Source: Bacteroidales bacterium (lineage in GTDB: Bacteria; Bacteroidota; Bacteroidia; Bacteroidales; VadinHA17). From it: a stretch of 8,486 nt of DNA. How positions within the stretch are numbered: position 1 is the stretch's first letter; each line of letters starts with the position of its first letter. The DNA lies in contig DOZA01000150.1 in NCBI GenBank assembly GCA_003518245.1, positions 1 through 8,486 of the forward strand, in the 5' to 3' direction. Positions 1-6,216 of the stretch are shown here, one piece after another. The translations under genes were made by a program, and so were the position numbers. The notes beneath the pieces are model-generated. The model had not been told where the DNA came from. It saw only the letters and a list, made by a program, of their open reading frames with translations, and did not search any database.

Positions 1-1010
1 GCCTGATCGGTAAAAGCAATGCTCATTCCCATGTTCTTAAGGTCATCATTCAGGTTCCTTTTGTATTTGTATTTGAAACGCGGAAAACTAAGTTCAACAT
101 CATGGGTGTTTAAGGACAGGCTCTCCATCCAGTTGTTCCATATTTCAGGAGTAAGGTTTGATGCAAGCTCGGATGTTGTACTATTCTCATCGGGAAGGAC
201 AACAACCATTGTGTAATTTCCCTGCCCGTATGGGAGTTCAACAATCTGTGCATTATCAATATCAATGACATTCAGATTTTGATCCTGATACATCATTGGA
301 ACATCTTTCGTTGTTGATGGGCTGACATAAAAAGGCTGGTCACTGGTCTCGTCTTCATCAAACTGATATCTCCATTTACCATTGAAATAAATAGCATTTA
401 CAAGGAGCATTGTCAGTGCAGGATCAAGTTCATCGAGCATTTCGGTAATCTTATCATGGGTTTTTTCGGCGATCCAGTCATTTACAATATCGACAGACTC
501 CGGGTTACTTGCATCAATTTCCCTTCCTTCAGCCTTGTAATACTCCTGGAGGGCTGATATAAACGGTTGTTTTACCGGAAATCTTTTCTCAACCCAGACT
601 GAATTGGCTATCTCCAGTACAACACGTTTATCAACAGGAACCATCTCGGTCATAAGTTTAAGGTATGTTTCGTTTATCTCCTGTAATGATTTATCTTTCA
701 ACCTAAGGGTATTTCTCATTGCTTCATATGTTTCTCCTGCTGCTCCGTTGAGAGTCATTGATAAGGCACTGCTGATGCTGAAAGGCGAAATCAAAATATT
801 CTCTGAACCTTTTGAATCAACAATAATAGGTTTGAACAGATCTATAGCAAACCTGTTTGCCGAGTCAATCACTTCTTTCTGATATGCTTCAACAGATATT
901 TCAACAGGATCGCCGGGTTGATCATCAGGCATGGTCTTTTCACATGAACTGATTGAAAATATTATGCCAGAAAGTGCAGGAATTAATAAAAGTCTGATAA
1001 TGGTTTTCAT
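1..1010 (-). CDS. Serpin-family protease inhibitor, lipoprotein, 3' end off the window
   Basis: Reading the minus strand from the ATG at 1010 gives 336 complete codons, still open at the left edge. Residues 1-23 are a lipoprotein signal peptide: K2, R6, a hydrophobic stretch, then I-S-S-C with the lipid-carrying Cys at 23. An acidic, polar linker follows. The rest is serpin fold: N-I-L-I-S-P-F-S at 71-78 followed by ALSM (82-85), the shutter motif NAIYFNGKW at 205-213, ELPY at 258-261, FPRF at 309-312 (usually LPKF), and MGMSIAF at 327-333. Serpins trap serine or cysteine proteases by a suicide conformational change. The reactive-centre loop, which sets the target and decides whether the protein inhibits at all, lies just beyond position 1, so activity cannot be judged. 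The lipobox predicts anchoring in the envelope, possibly on the cell surface, but the sorting signal after Cys (E-K-T) is not decisive. The gene diverges from nnr. No in-frame stop or frameshift is seen. Family assignment is very secure; target unknown. Confidence 0.93.
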   Translation of the reverse strand, partial: MKTIIRLLLIPALSGIIFSISSCEKTMPDDQPGDPVEISVEAYQKEVIDSANRFAIDLFKPIIVDSKGSENILISPFSISSALSMTLNGAAGETYEAMRNTLRLKDKSLQEINETYLKLMTEMVPVDKRVVLEIANSVWVEKRFPVKQPFISALQEYYKAEGREIDASNPESVDIVNDWIAEKTHDKITEMLDELDPALTMLLVNAIYFNGKWRYQFDEDETSDQPFYVSPSTTKDVPMMYQDQNLNVIDIDNAQIVELPYGQGNYTMVVVLPDENSTTSELASNLTPEIWNNWMESLSLNTHDVELSFPRFKYKYKRNLNDDLKNMGMSIAFTDQ

Positions 1011-1116
1011 GATGATTATTCATTGGCGTGCATTGAAAAATAGCAAAAATTGTACCACCTACAGATTTTGAATGGAAAATGTATTTTTGGATTAATGAAA
1101 ATTGTCGTCCACCATA

Positions 1117-1134
1117 GTCCCGGGTACCCGGGAC
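1117..1134. repeat. Perfect 18-bp palindrome GTCCCGGGTACCCGGGAC
   Basis: The sequence equals its own reverse complement over all 18 bases, and can form a 7-bp stem with a GTAC loop on either strand. CCAT (1112-1115) and ATGG (1139-1142) can add an outer stem. It lies inside the GC-rich island, roughly 107 bp upstream of the serpin start and 166 bp upstream of the nnr start. It could be a protein-binding site, a cruciform or one end of a repeat element. It is not followed by a T-run, so an intrinsic terminator is unlikely. Confidence 0.85.
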
Positions 1135-1162
1135 GAAGATGGGGCTTCTCCTGTCCGACGAA

Positions 1163-1193
1163 GCTGGGCACGGATCGGGAGATCAGCGCCAGC
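1163..1193. repeat. Imperfect stem-loop with GGGA loop in GC-rich island
   Basis: GATC at 1173-1176 pairs with GATC at 1181-1184 around the loop GGGA. Further out, C1171-G1186 and C1169-G1188 pair across mismatches. GCTGG (1163-1167) then pairs with CCAGC (1189-1193), leaving G1168 bulged. This gives about 11 base pairs. The structure can form in either strand's transcript. No poly-T tract follows on the plus strand. It is one of several hairpins packed into the island. Confidence 0.55.
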
Positions 1194-1265
1194 GAATTCA
1201 GAAACTTCAGTTTTAGCTTACAAATAATTTTTTCATTTTGATTTCTCTATGATTAATTTTGATCT

Positions 1266-1273
1266 TACATTTG
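1266..1273 (+). promoter_or_regulatory. Candidate Bacteroidota -7 box for the nnr gene
   Basis: TACATTTG matches the Bacteroidota housekeeping -7 consensus TAnnTTTG at every fixed base. It ends 26 bp before the nnr ATG, implying a leader of about 20 nt. The -33 TTTG element is poor: the nearest suitable copy (1237-1240) leaves a 25-bp spacer, longer than the usual roughly 19-21. The box is therefore likely but not certain. Confidence 0.45.
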
Positions 1274-1299
1274 TGTAAAACAAGTATATAACAAGCAAT

Positions 1300-2823
1300 A
1301 TGAAAATCTTCAGTTCAGATAAAGTCAGGGATATTGATAAGTATACTATTAAAAATGAACCGATTGAATCGATTTACCTTATGGAAAGGGCAGCCACGGC
1401 TCTTTATAAATGGTATATTAAGAAATTTGAACGATCACATAATATACTGGTTTTTACAGGACCGGGTAATAATGGAGGTGACGGACTGGCATTGTCAAGG
1501 ATGTTAGCAGGGTCAGGTTACAAAGTAAAAGTCTTTCACCTTGCTTTCAGTTCGAAAACAAGCAAGAACTGGTCAATTAACAGGGACAGGTTAATCGACC
1601 AGAACAAGGCCGAATATAATGAATTGCGTGACATAGAGGATTTACCATATATCAGCCCTGATAATATAGTTATTGATGCAATTTTCGGATCCGGATTAGA
1701 CCGTACTGTAGAAGGAATCACTGCACAGGTAATAGGAAAAATTAATGATTCTGGTGCAAAGATAATATCGGTTGATATACCATCCGGTCTGTTCGGGGAG
1801 GACAATACAGGGAATAATATGGATAATATTGTAAAAGCTGACTATACTCTTACTCTCCAGTTTCCCAAGGTTTCATTCTTTTTTGCTGATCATCACAGTT
1901 ATGTGGGAAGGTTTTATGTGCTGCCCATAGGCTTACATCCTGCAAAAATAAACAGTACATCAACAGATTATAATATAATTGACAATAATCTTGTGGCAGG
2001 AATATTGAAAAACAGGGCTAAGTATGATCACAAGGGTAATTTTGGTCATGGTTTAATGATTGCCGGTTCATGTGGCAAAGCAGGTGCTGCCGTGCTGGCT
2101 TCGCATGCTGCTCTTCGTACAGGTATAGGTTTGCTTACAGCCCACGTCCCAAGACCTGTTGCTGAAATATTGCATACCTCACTTCCTGAAGCAATGGTTG
2201 AGTGCGACCAGTCAGATATAATGGTAACAGAAATACCTGATCCCGGTAACTATGATGCCCTGGCAATAGGTCCAGGCTTGGGAACAAAACCCAATACCAA
2301 AAAAGGATTAAAGGATCTGCTGGGGAAATATAATGGTCCTCTCGTTATCGATGCTGATGCTTTGAATATTATTTCATCCGAGAAAGAACTTGCCGGCATG
2401 ATCAAGGAAAATATAATATTAACACCTCATCCGGGCGAGTTTAGAAGGCTTACAGGATCAGATGCAAAAGCTTTTGCCAGGCTTAAAAAACAGCAGGACT
2501 TATCTGTAAAACATAAATGTGTAACCATCCTCAAGGGGGCACATACATCGGTATGCCTGCCCGACGGAAGGGTCTGGTTTAATCTTACCGGCAACCCCGG
2601 AATGGCAACTGCAGGCAGTGGTGATGTACTTACCGGAATGATCCTAAGTCTGCTGGCTCAGGGTTATAAACCTTCTGAAGCTGCGATAGCAGCAGTTTAT
2701 ATTCATGGCCTGGCAGGTGACCTGGCAGCTGAAAAGACAGGTTATGAATCATTGATCGCTTCAGATATTATTTATAATATTGGAAATTCATTTAAAAAAA
2801 TAAGACAATTTAAAAATAAGTAA
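1300..2823 (+). CDS. nnr: Bifunctional NAD(P)HX epimerase / ADP-dependent NAD(P)HX dehydratase
   Basis: This cytosolic metabolite-repair enzyme corrects NADH and NADPH hydrated by heat or enzymatic side reaction. The N-terminal YjeF_N (NnrE) domain, about residues 1-215, epimerises R-NAD(P)HX to S. The C-terminal ribokinase-like (NnrD) domain, about 235-500, dehydrates the S form using ADP. Visible signatures of the first domain are GPGNNGGDG at 54-62, IDAIFGSGLDR at 125-135 and SVDIPSG at 157-163. The kinase-like domain shows GNFGHGLMIAGS at 246-257, AIGPGLGT at 322-329, the acidic VIDADALN at 349-356, TPHPGEF at 375-381, and GNPGMATAGSGDVLTGM at 431-447, with the presumed catalytic Asp at 442. 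The length of 507 aa is normal for the fused form. The ATG follows an AT-rich leader, and the first residues already match the family, so the start is secure. A promoter box lies just upstream, and the DUF4831 gene follows after 11 bp, probably in the same transcript. No key residue appears lost. Older names are yjeF or nnrD. Confidence 0.97.
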   Translation: MKIFSSDKVRDIDKYTIKNEPIESIYLMERAATALYKWYIKKFERSHNILVFTGPGNNGGDGLALSRMLAGSGYKVKVFHLAFSSKTSKNWSINRDRLIDQNKAEYNELRDIEDLPYISPDNIVIDAIFGSGLDRTVEGITAQVIGKINDSGAKIISVDIPSGLFGEDNTGNNMDNIVKADYTLTLQFPKVSFFFADHHSYVGRFYVLPIGLHPAKINSTSTDYNIIDNNLVAGILKNRAKYDHKGNFGHGLMIAGSCGKAGAAVLASHAALRTGIGLLTAHVPRPVAEILHTSLPEAMVECDQSDIMVTEIPDPGNYDALAIGPGLGTKPNTKKGLKDLLGKYNGPLVIDADALNIISSEKELAGMIKENIILTPHPGEFRRLTGSDAKAFARLKKQQDLSVKHKCVTILKGAHTSVCLPDGRVWFNLTGNPGMATAGSGDVLTGMILSLLAQGYKPSEAAIAAVYIHGLAGDLAAEKTGYESLIASDIIYNIGNSFKKIRQFKNK

Positions 2824-2834
2824 GAAAGAAAAAG

Positions 2835-3947
2835 ATGAAAGTAAATGCAAAATATGTTCTGCTATTATTTATAATGATTGCACTTTATTCGTGCACAGTT
2901 GTAAAAGAAGTTCCCGTGAAGGTAAATACCACTGTCCTTCCACTGGGTGATACTGTAAAGCTCTATGATGGAAGTCTTATTTATACACTTCCACAAACAG
3001 TACTTGACTTCACGGTAATTGCAGAAAAAACGGTACGTAAAGCCGGCCCTTACCATGAGTATGCAAATGAAATGTTAGGTCTTAAGGATGTGATAAGCAC
3101 TGACCAGGTTATATGGACGCTTAAAGAAGTAAAAATAAATCCAGTTCAGGAGCTGGATCCATCACAGTTTTATGTTATGAAAAGCGATGGTTTGGTCCAG
3201 ACAAATGCTCTAAGTATGATAAATGCTGGGCTTATAATGGATGTTAATCCACTGATTTATAAGAACAGGGAGTTCGATAATCGTAATTATGCTGATGATG
3301 ATACCCGTATCGAATACCGTGATATGGGATCTGATATATATTATGATATTGAACAGGATACAGCTTACAGGCTTGTTGACGTCGATACTGCGTTTGTCAG
3401 AATACCATACGTTCTGGAAAGAAGAAGACAGCTTGGCCTTTCGGAACAGGCCGAGCATACTGCAAGGATACTTCTTGAATTAAGGGAGGGCAGGCACCTT
3501 ATACTTACAGGAGAAGCTACTGTCTTTCCACAAAACAGGGCTGCTATTGATGAAATAAACAGGATCGAAGATCAGTATATAAGCTTGTTTGCCGGTAAAT
3601 CATACACTGGAGTGGAGAAGTTTTACTTCTCATTTGTCCCTGATCATACCATGAAAAATAAACCCGTTGTTATCTTTCGTTTTTCAAATGAAAAAGGAGT
3701 ACTTGATATGAGCGACCTGAGCGGAAGGCCTGTTGTTATTGAAATGATGAGCAATAATGAGCTGGCTCCCGTGAATATGATACCCGACACCATTTCACCG
3801 GGCTATGATAAAATATATTACCGTATACCAGAAATAGTCGATATCAGGGTAACCGACGGCAGGAGAAATCTAGGAGGAAAGAGGCAACTGATATACCAGT
3901 TTGGTAAGAAAGTGGCTCTGCCGGCTAATTATATCCTGGGGAAATAG
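2835..3947 (+). CDS. DUF4831 family lipoprotein, function unknown
   Basis: The 370-aa product begins with K2 and K6, a hydrophobic run (V8-L17) and the lipobox L-Y-S-C, placing the acylated Cys at residue 20, so it is predicted to be an envelope lipoprotein. The segment at residues 49-87 is what I recognise as the DUF4831 core: IYTLPQTVLDFTV, then the pattern K-A-G-P-Y-H-x-Y-A, and LGLKDVI at 81-87, followed by IWTLKEVK at 93-100. DUF4831 proteins are known to me mainly from Bacteroidota and have no assigned activity. No enzymatic motif or further membrane segment is visible. The gene starts 11 bp after nnr and is probably co-transcribed with it. The ATG has an A/G-rich leader that should not be read as a true ribosome binding site. 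A tandem TAGCAGG heptamer begins at its stop codon. Family call is from remembered sequence pattern; the role is unknown. Confidence 0.82.
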   Translation: MKVNAKYVLLLFIMIALYSCTVVKEVPVKVNTTVLPLGDTVKLYDGSLIYTLPQTVLDFTVIAEKTVRKAGPYHEYANEMLGLKDVISTDQVIWTLKEVKINPVQELDPSQFYVMKSDGLVQTNALSMINAGLIMDVNPLIYKNREFDNRNYADDDTRIEYRDMGSDIYYDIEQDTAYRLVDVDTAFVRIPYVLERRRQLGLSEQAEHTARILLELREGRHLILTGEATVFPQNRAAIDEINRIEDQYISLFAGKSYTGVEKFYFSFVPDHTMKNKPVVIFRFSNEKGVLDMSDLSGRPVVIEMMSNNELAPVNMIPDTISPGYDKIYYRIPEIVDIRVTDGRRNLGGKRQLIYQFGKKVALPANYILGK

Positions 3948-3958
3948 CAGGTAGCAGG
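3945..3958. repeat. Exact tandem heptamer TAGCAGG x2
   Basis: Two perfect copies of TAGCAGG lie head to tail. The first begins with the TAG stop codon of the DUF4831 gene. The same heptamer recurs at 7690-7696 after pepD. This may be part of a family of degenerate intergenic heptamer repeats. Confidence 0.6.
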
Positions 3959-4059
3959 AAGCTGTCTTTGTTTGAGCTTCAGGAGCCAGAGCAAGCAACA
4001 CTGTTTTTTCAACTATATCAACTTTATAAACTCTATATATCCCTATCAACAATTTTTAT

Positions 4060-4067
4060 TACATTTA
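4060..4067 (+). promoter_or_regulatory. Weak candidate -7 box for the MFS-flavodoxin-pepD unit
   Basis: TACATTTA matches TAnnTTTG at all but the last fixed position and ends 32 bp before the MFS start codon. No clear TTTG -33 element sits at the usual distance. The 152-bp gap (3948-4099) is the only sizeable gap among the plus-strand genes, so a promoter here is plausible. The rest of the gap is AT-rich and otherwise featureless. Confidence 0.22.
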
Positions 4068-4099
4068 CGCTCAATTCTGAAAATCTAAATTATAATTAT

Positions 4100-5650
4100 A
4101 TGGAAACTGTAAACAAGACTATGCGTGATTCAGCAACTATAAGGTGGGTCATGCTCATTCTGCTTAGTGCCCTTATGTTCGCAACCTACTGGTTCCAGGA
4201 TTTCTATGGTGGACTGAAAGGACTTATGGAAAGTGAACTGGGATTTACAAGTGAAGAGTTTGGAAGGGTTATAGGCCTTACGACGATAGCTAACGTGTTT
4301 GGTATGATAATAATCGGGGGAATAATTCTTGATAAGTGGGGTATAAGGTTAGCAGGTATTGTATTTGGAGGACTGGCTGCACTTGGGGGTGCCATTAATG
4401 CCCTCGCAACAGCTGGTGTGTTTGGTGACAGTCACAGCACCCAGCTTACGATGATGATAATTGGTCGTGTACTTTTTGGGTCTGGTCTTGAGGTAACATG
4501 TGTTGTAGCCACCCGTACCATTGTCAAATGGTTTAAAGGTTATGAACTAGCCCTTGCAATGGCGATAAACGTAGGGTTTGGCCGACTTGGTTCAGCATTG
4601 GGTATTGCTATTTCACCCGATATAGCAAACGGACATGTTTCAACTGCCGTTGTTTTTGCCGCCACACTGATGGGGCTGGCTCTTATTATTTTTATTATTT
4701 ACAGTTTCTTTGATATAAGAGTAGACAGACAAACAAGAATGGTTGCAGGCAAAGCTGAAGCTGAAGAAGAATTTAGCTTCAAGGATCTTATCAGACTGGC
4801 TACCAATCCATCGTTTGTTTACATCGCCTTGCTCTGTGTTTCCTTTTATGTAGCTGTATTCCCATTTATACAGTATGCTCCTGACATGTTAGTTAATAAA
4901 TTCAGCTTTACGTATAACCTGCCTGATGATGGTAGTGGTGATATTTTTCTCGCAGGCAGTAAAGCGCTAGGGAATGCAAGTATTTATATAGCTTTTTTCC
5001 TCTTTGGAATACTCTTTTCAGCCGTGCCGGCGAATCTCAAATCAAACAGGGCGAGATACGGTACCATGGCTATTGTGGGTATAGTTTTTGCCTTCTTTAT
5101 ATATATATTAAAAGACAAACTAGGCCTGTGGCTGAATAATGGTCCGAAGACAGCTTCATTGATTCCTTTAGGAACAATATTGTTCACTCCTATATTCGGT
5201 AATTATGTTGATAAGAAAGGAAAGGCTGCATCACTGATGATACTGGGATCAGCCCTTCTAATATTTGCACACCTGGTATTATCACTGTCCAATGACAAGT
5301 TTCTTGCTTACGCAGGCTTATTAAGCCTTGGTATTGCTTTTTCACTTGTGCCTGCAGCTATGTGGCCTTCTGTTGCAAAAATTGTTGCAGAGAAAAGGCT
5401 GGGTACTGCATACGCAAGTATGTTTACGGTACAGAACTGGGGATTACTCATATTCTTCTGGGGCCTGGGGGCATTGCTTGACCTGGTTAATAAGAATAAT
5501 ATTGAAGCTATAAGGGCAGGGGAGATGTTCTATGATTACACAATACCTATTTTTGTGCTGGTAATATGCGGAATAGTAGCTATGTTCCTTGCTTTTAAAC
5601 TCAGGCAGGCTGACAAGAAACAGGGATATGGACTTGAACTTCCATCATGA
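4100..5650 (+). CDS. MFS transporter, MFSD1-like, possible dipeptide carrier
   Basis: The product is a 516-aa inner-membrane major facilitator protein. Several stretches resemble my recollection of animal MFSD1: GRVLFGSGLE (122-131), WFKGYELALA (144-153), GRLGS (161-165), FYVAVFPFI (249-257) and AAMWPSVA (419-426) followed by LGTAY (434-438) and VQNWGL (444-449). MFSD1 exports dipeptides from lysosomes, and E131 and R162 fall where its conserved intramembrane Glu and Arg would lie. I count about 14 hydrophobic segments instead of 12; the extra pair (about 293-310 and 321-338) follows segment 7. DKWG (78-81) is the loop 2-3 signature. I chose the ATG at 4100. An upstream in-frame TTG at 3968 would add 44 residues without family resemblance, translated from an AT-rich intergenic leader. 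The gene ends with tandem stops (TGA TAA). Flavodoxin follows after 14 bp, then pepD, which fits a peptide-uptake role. Substrate is inferred, not shown; another small organic solute is possible. Confidence 0.9.
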   Translation: METVNKTMRDSATIRWVMLILLSALMFATYWFQDFYGGLKGLMESELGFTSEEFGRVIGLTTIANVFGMIIIGGIILDKWGIRLAGIVFGGLAALGGAINALATAGVFGDSHSTQLTMMIIGRVLFGSGLEVTCVVATRTIVKWFKGYELALAMAINVGFGRLGSALGIAISPDIANGHVSTAVVFAATLMGLALIIFIIYSFFDIRVDRQTRMVAGKAEAEEEFSFKDLIRLATNPSFVYIALLCVSFYVAVFPFIQYAPDMLVNKFSFTYNLPDDGSGDIFLAGSKALGNASIYIAFFLFGILFSAVPANLKSNRARYGTMAIVGIVFAFFIYILKDKLGLWLNNGPKTASLIPLGTILFTPIFGNYVDKKGKAASLMILGSALLIFAHLVLSLSNDKFLAYAGLLSLGIAFSLVPAAMWPSVAKIVAEKRLGTAYASMFTVQNWGLLIFFWGLGALLDLVNKNNIEAIRAGEMFYDYTIPIFVLVICGIVAMFLAFKLRQADKKQGYGLELPS

Positions 5651-5664
5651 TAATTTGAAGTCAA

Positions 5665-6189
5665 ATGAAAAAGGTAGGAATATTTTATGGCCCGGCAGGC
5701 GGCAGAACAGAAAGTGTCGCAAAAAGAATTAGCCAGCTACTGGGTTCAGAAAATAATCAATTAATATCACTCGATAATGCAGGTAAGGATGATATTAATG
5801 AATATGAAAACATCATTTTTGGTATAGCCACCATTGGTAAGGAAACATGGGATGCAGAGTCTCTTGAAGGCGGTTGGTTCGATTTTATGCCTCTACTTGA
5901 GAATGTTGACTTGCAGGGTAAGAAGATTGCACTATACGGTCTGGGCGACCATGTGAGATGGCCAAAACATTTTGTAGATGCCATGGGGCAGCTATATGCC
6001 ACGATTAAAGGTAAAGGTATAGATACCATAGGTAAGGTGAGCCCGGATGATTATACCTTTGATGAATCAGAAGCACTGATAGATGACATGTTTGTAGGTT
6101 TACCCGTAGATGAAGATTTTGAACCTGGTCTAACTGACCTGCGCATAAAAGACTGGGTCGACGAAATAAAGAAACAATTCAACGACTAA
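5665..6189 (+). CDS. Long-chain flavodoxin with atypical FMN-binding loop
   Basis: This 174-aa cytosolic protein has the flavodoxin fold. It starts with the beta strand KVGIFYG and ends with the family-typical GLPVDEDF (145-152) and LTDLRIKDWV (157-166). The 120s-130s segment (GKVSPDDYTFDESEAL, 123-138) matches the long-chain class. Flavodoxins carry single electrons on FMN, often replacing ferredoxin. The phosphate loop, normally T/S-x-T-G-x-T, reads P10-A11-G12-G13-R14-T15, so two hydroxyl residues are gone and an Arg is gained. The loop that normally has P-T-W reads A-T-I and is about five residues longer, with W62 further on. The usual G-D-Q-x-G-Y reads G-D-H-V-R-W, putting W99 where the stacking Tyr would be. 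It therefore probably still binds flavin, but with altered contacts and redox potential. It lies between the transporter and dipeptidase genes (14- and 27-bp gaps); its redox partner is unknown. Confidence 0.9.
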   Translation: MKKVGIFYGPAGGRTESVAKRISQLLGSENNQLISLDNAGKDDINEYENIIFGIATIGKETWDAESLEGGWFDFMPLLENVDLQGKKIALYGLGDHVRWPKHFVDAMGQLYATIKGKGIDTIGKVSPDDYTFDESEALIDDMFVGLPVDEDFEPGLTDLRIKDWVDEIKKQFND

Positions 6190-6193
6190 AAGA

Positions 6194-6205
6194 TTAATCG
6201 ATTAA
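6194..6205. repeat. 12-bp palindrome TTAATCGATTAA before pepD
   Basis: A perfect 12-bp palindrome lies in the 27-bp gap between the flavodoxin stop and the pepD start. It could be an operator for a dimeric regulator, but in such AT-rich DNA a chance occurrence is quite possible, and no promoter box accompanies it. Confidence 0.25.
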
Positions 6206-6216
6206 ATAATATTAAA

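Larger units (their letters stand above)
1104..1196. repeat. GC-rich, hairpin-rich intergenic island (possible dispersed element)
   Basis: By hand count, 1115-1194 has 53 G or C in 80 bases (about 66%), against clearly AT-rich flanks. The block contains a perfect 18-bp palindrome (1117-1134), a hairpin GAAG-ATGGGG-CTTC (1135-1148) that can be flanked by GGAC/GTCC pairing (1131-1134 with 1153-1156), a 12-nt direct repeat GACGAAG(A/C)TGGG at 1132-1143 and 1157-1168, and an imperfect stem-loop at 1163-1193. Such density of symmetry in under 100 bp, with foreign base composition, resembles small dispersed palindromic elements (REP-like or MITE-like) or a structured RNA. No target-site duplication is evident. 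Which of these it is cannot be decided from one copy. Confidence 0.6.
1011..1299. other. Divergent intergenic region between serpin and nnr genes
   Basis: This 289-bp region separates two divergently transcribed genes, so it should hold promoters for both. The flanks (about 1011-1103 and 1201-1299) are AT-rich, as expected. The middle is a sharply GC-rich island with several inverted repeats, listed separately. I see no convincing coding sequence: the short open frames here lack family resemblance. For the plus-strand gene there is a perfect TAnnTTTG box at 1266-1273. For the serpin gene I found only an imperfect -7-like box, TATTTTTC on the minus strand (1031-1038), with no clear -33 partner. 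Confidence 0.75.

Noticed and set aside
604..882. 92-aa plus-strand open frame
   Set aside because: It lies entirely antisense to the well-supported serpin gene and has no recognisable features.
1117..1199. Vector polylinker contamination, because CCCGGG, GGTACC and GAATTC occur close together
   Set aside because: The order, spacing and intervening bases do not match the pUC-type polylinker I know, and the sequence flows into normal AT-rich flanks on both sides.
3958..3980. Terminator after the DUF4831 gene (GAAGCT/AGCTTC stem)
   Set aside because: Only a 6-bp stem with an 11-nt loop and no T-run directly after it; the nearest T-run begins more than 20 bp further on.
3968..4099. 44-codon N-terminal extension of the MFS gene from an in-frame TTG
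   Set aside because: The start would be TTG within intergenic AT-rich sequence, the peptide has no family resemblance, and the internal ATG at 4100 places the first membrane helix where family members have it.
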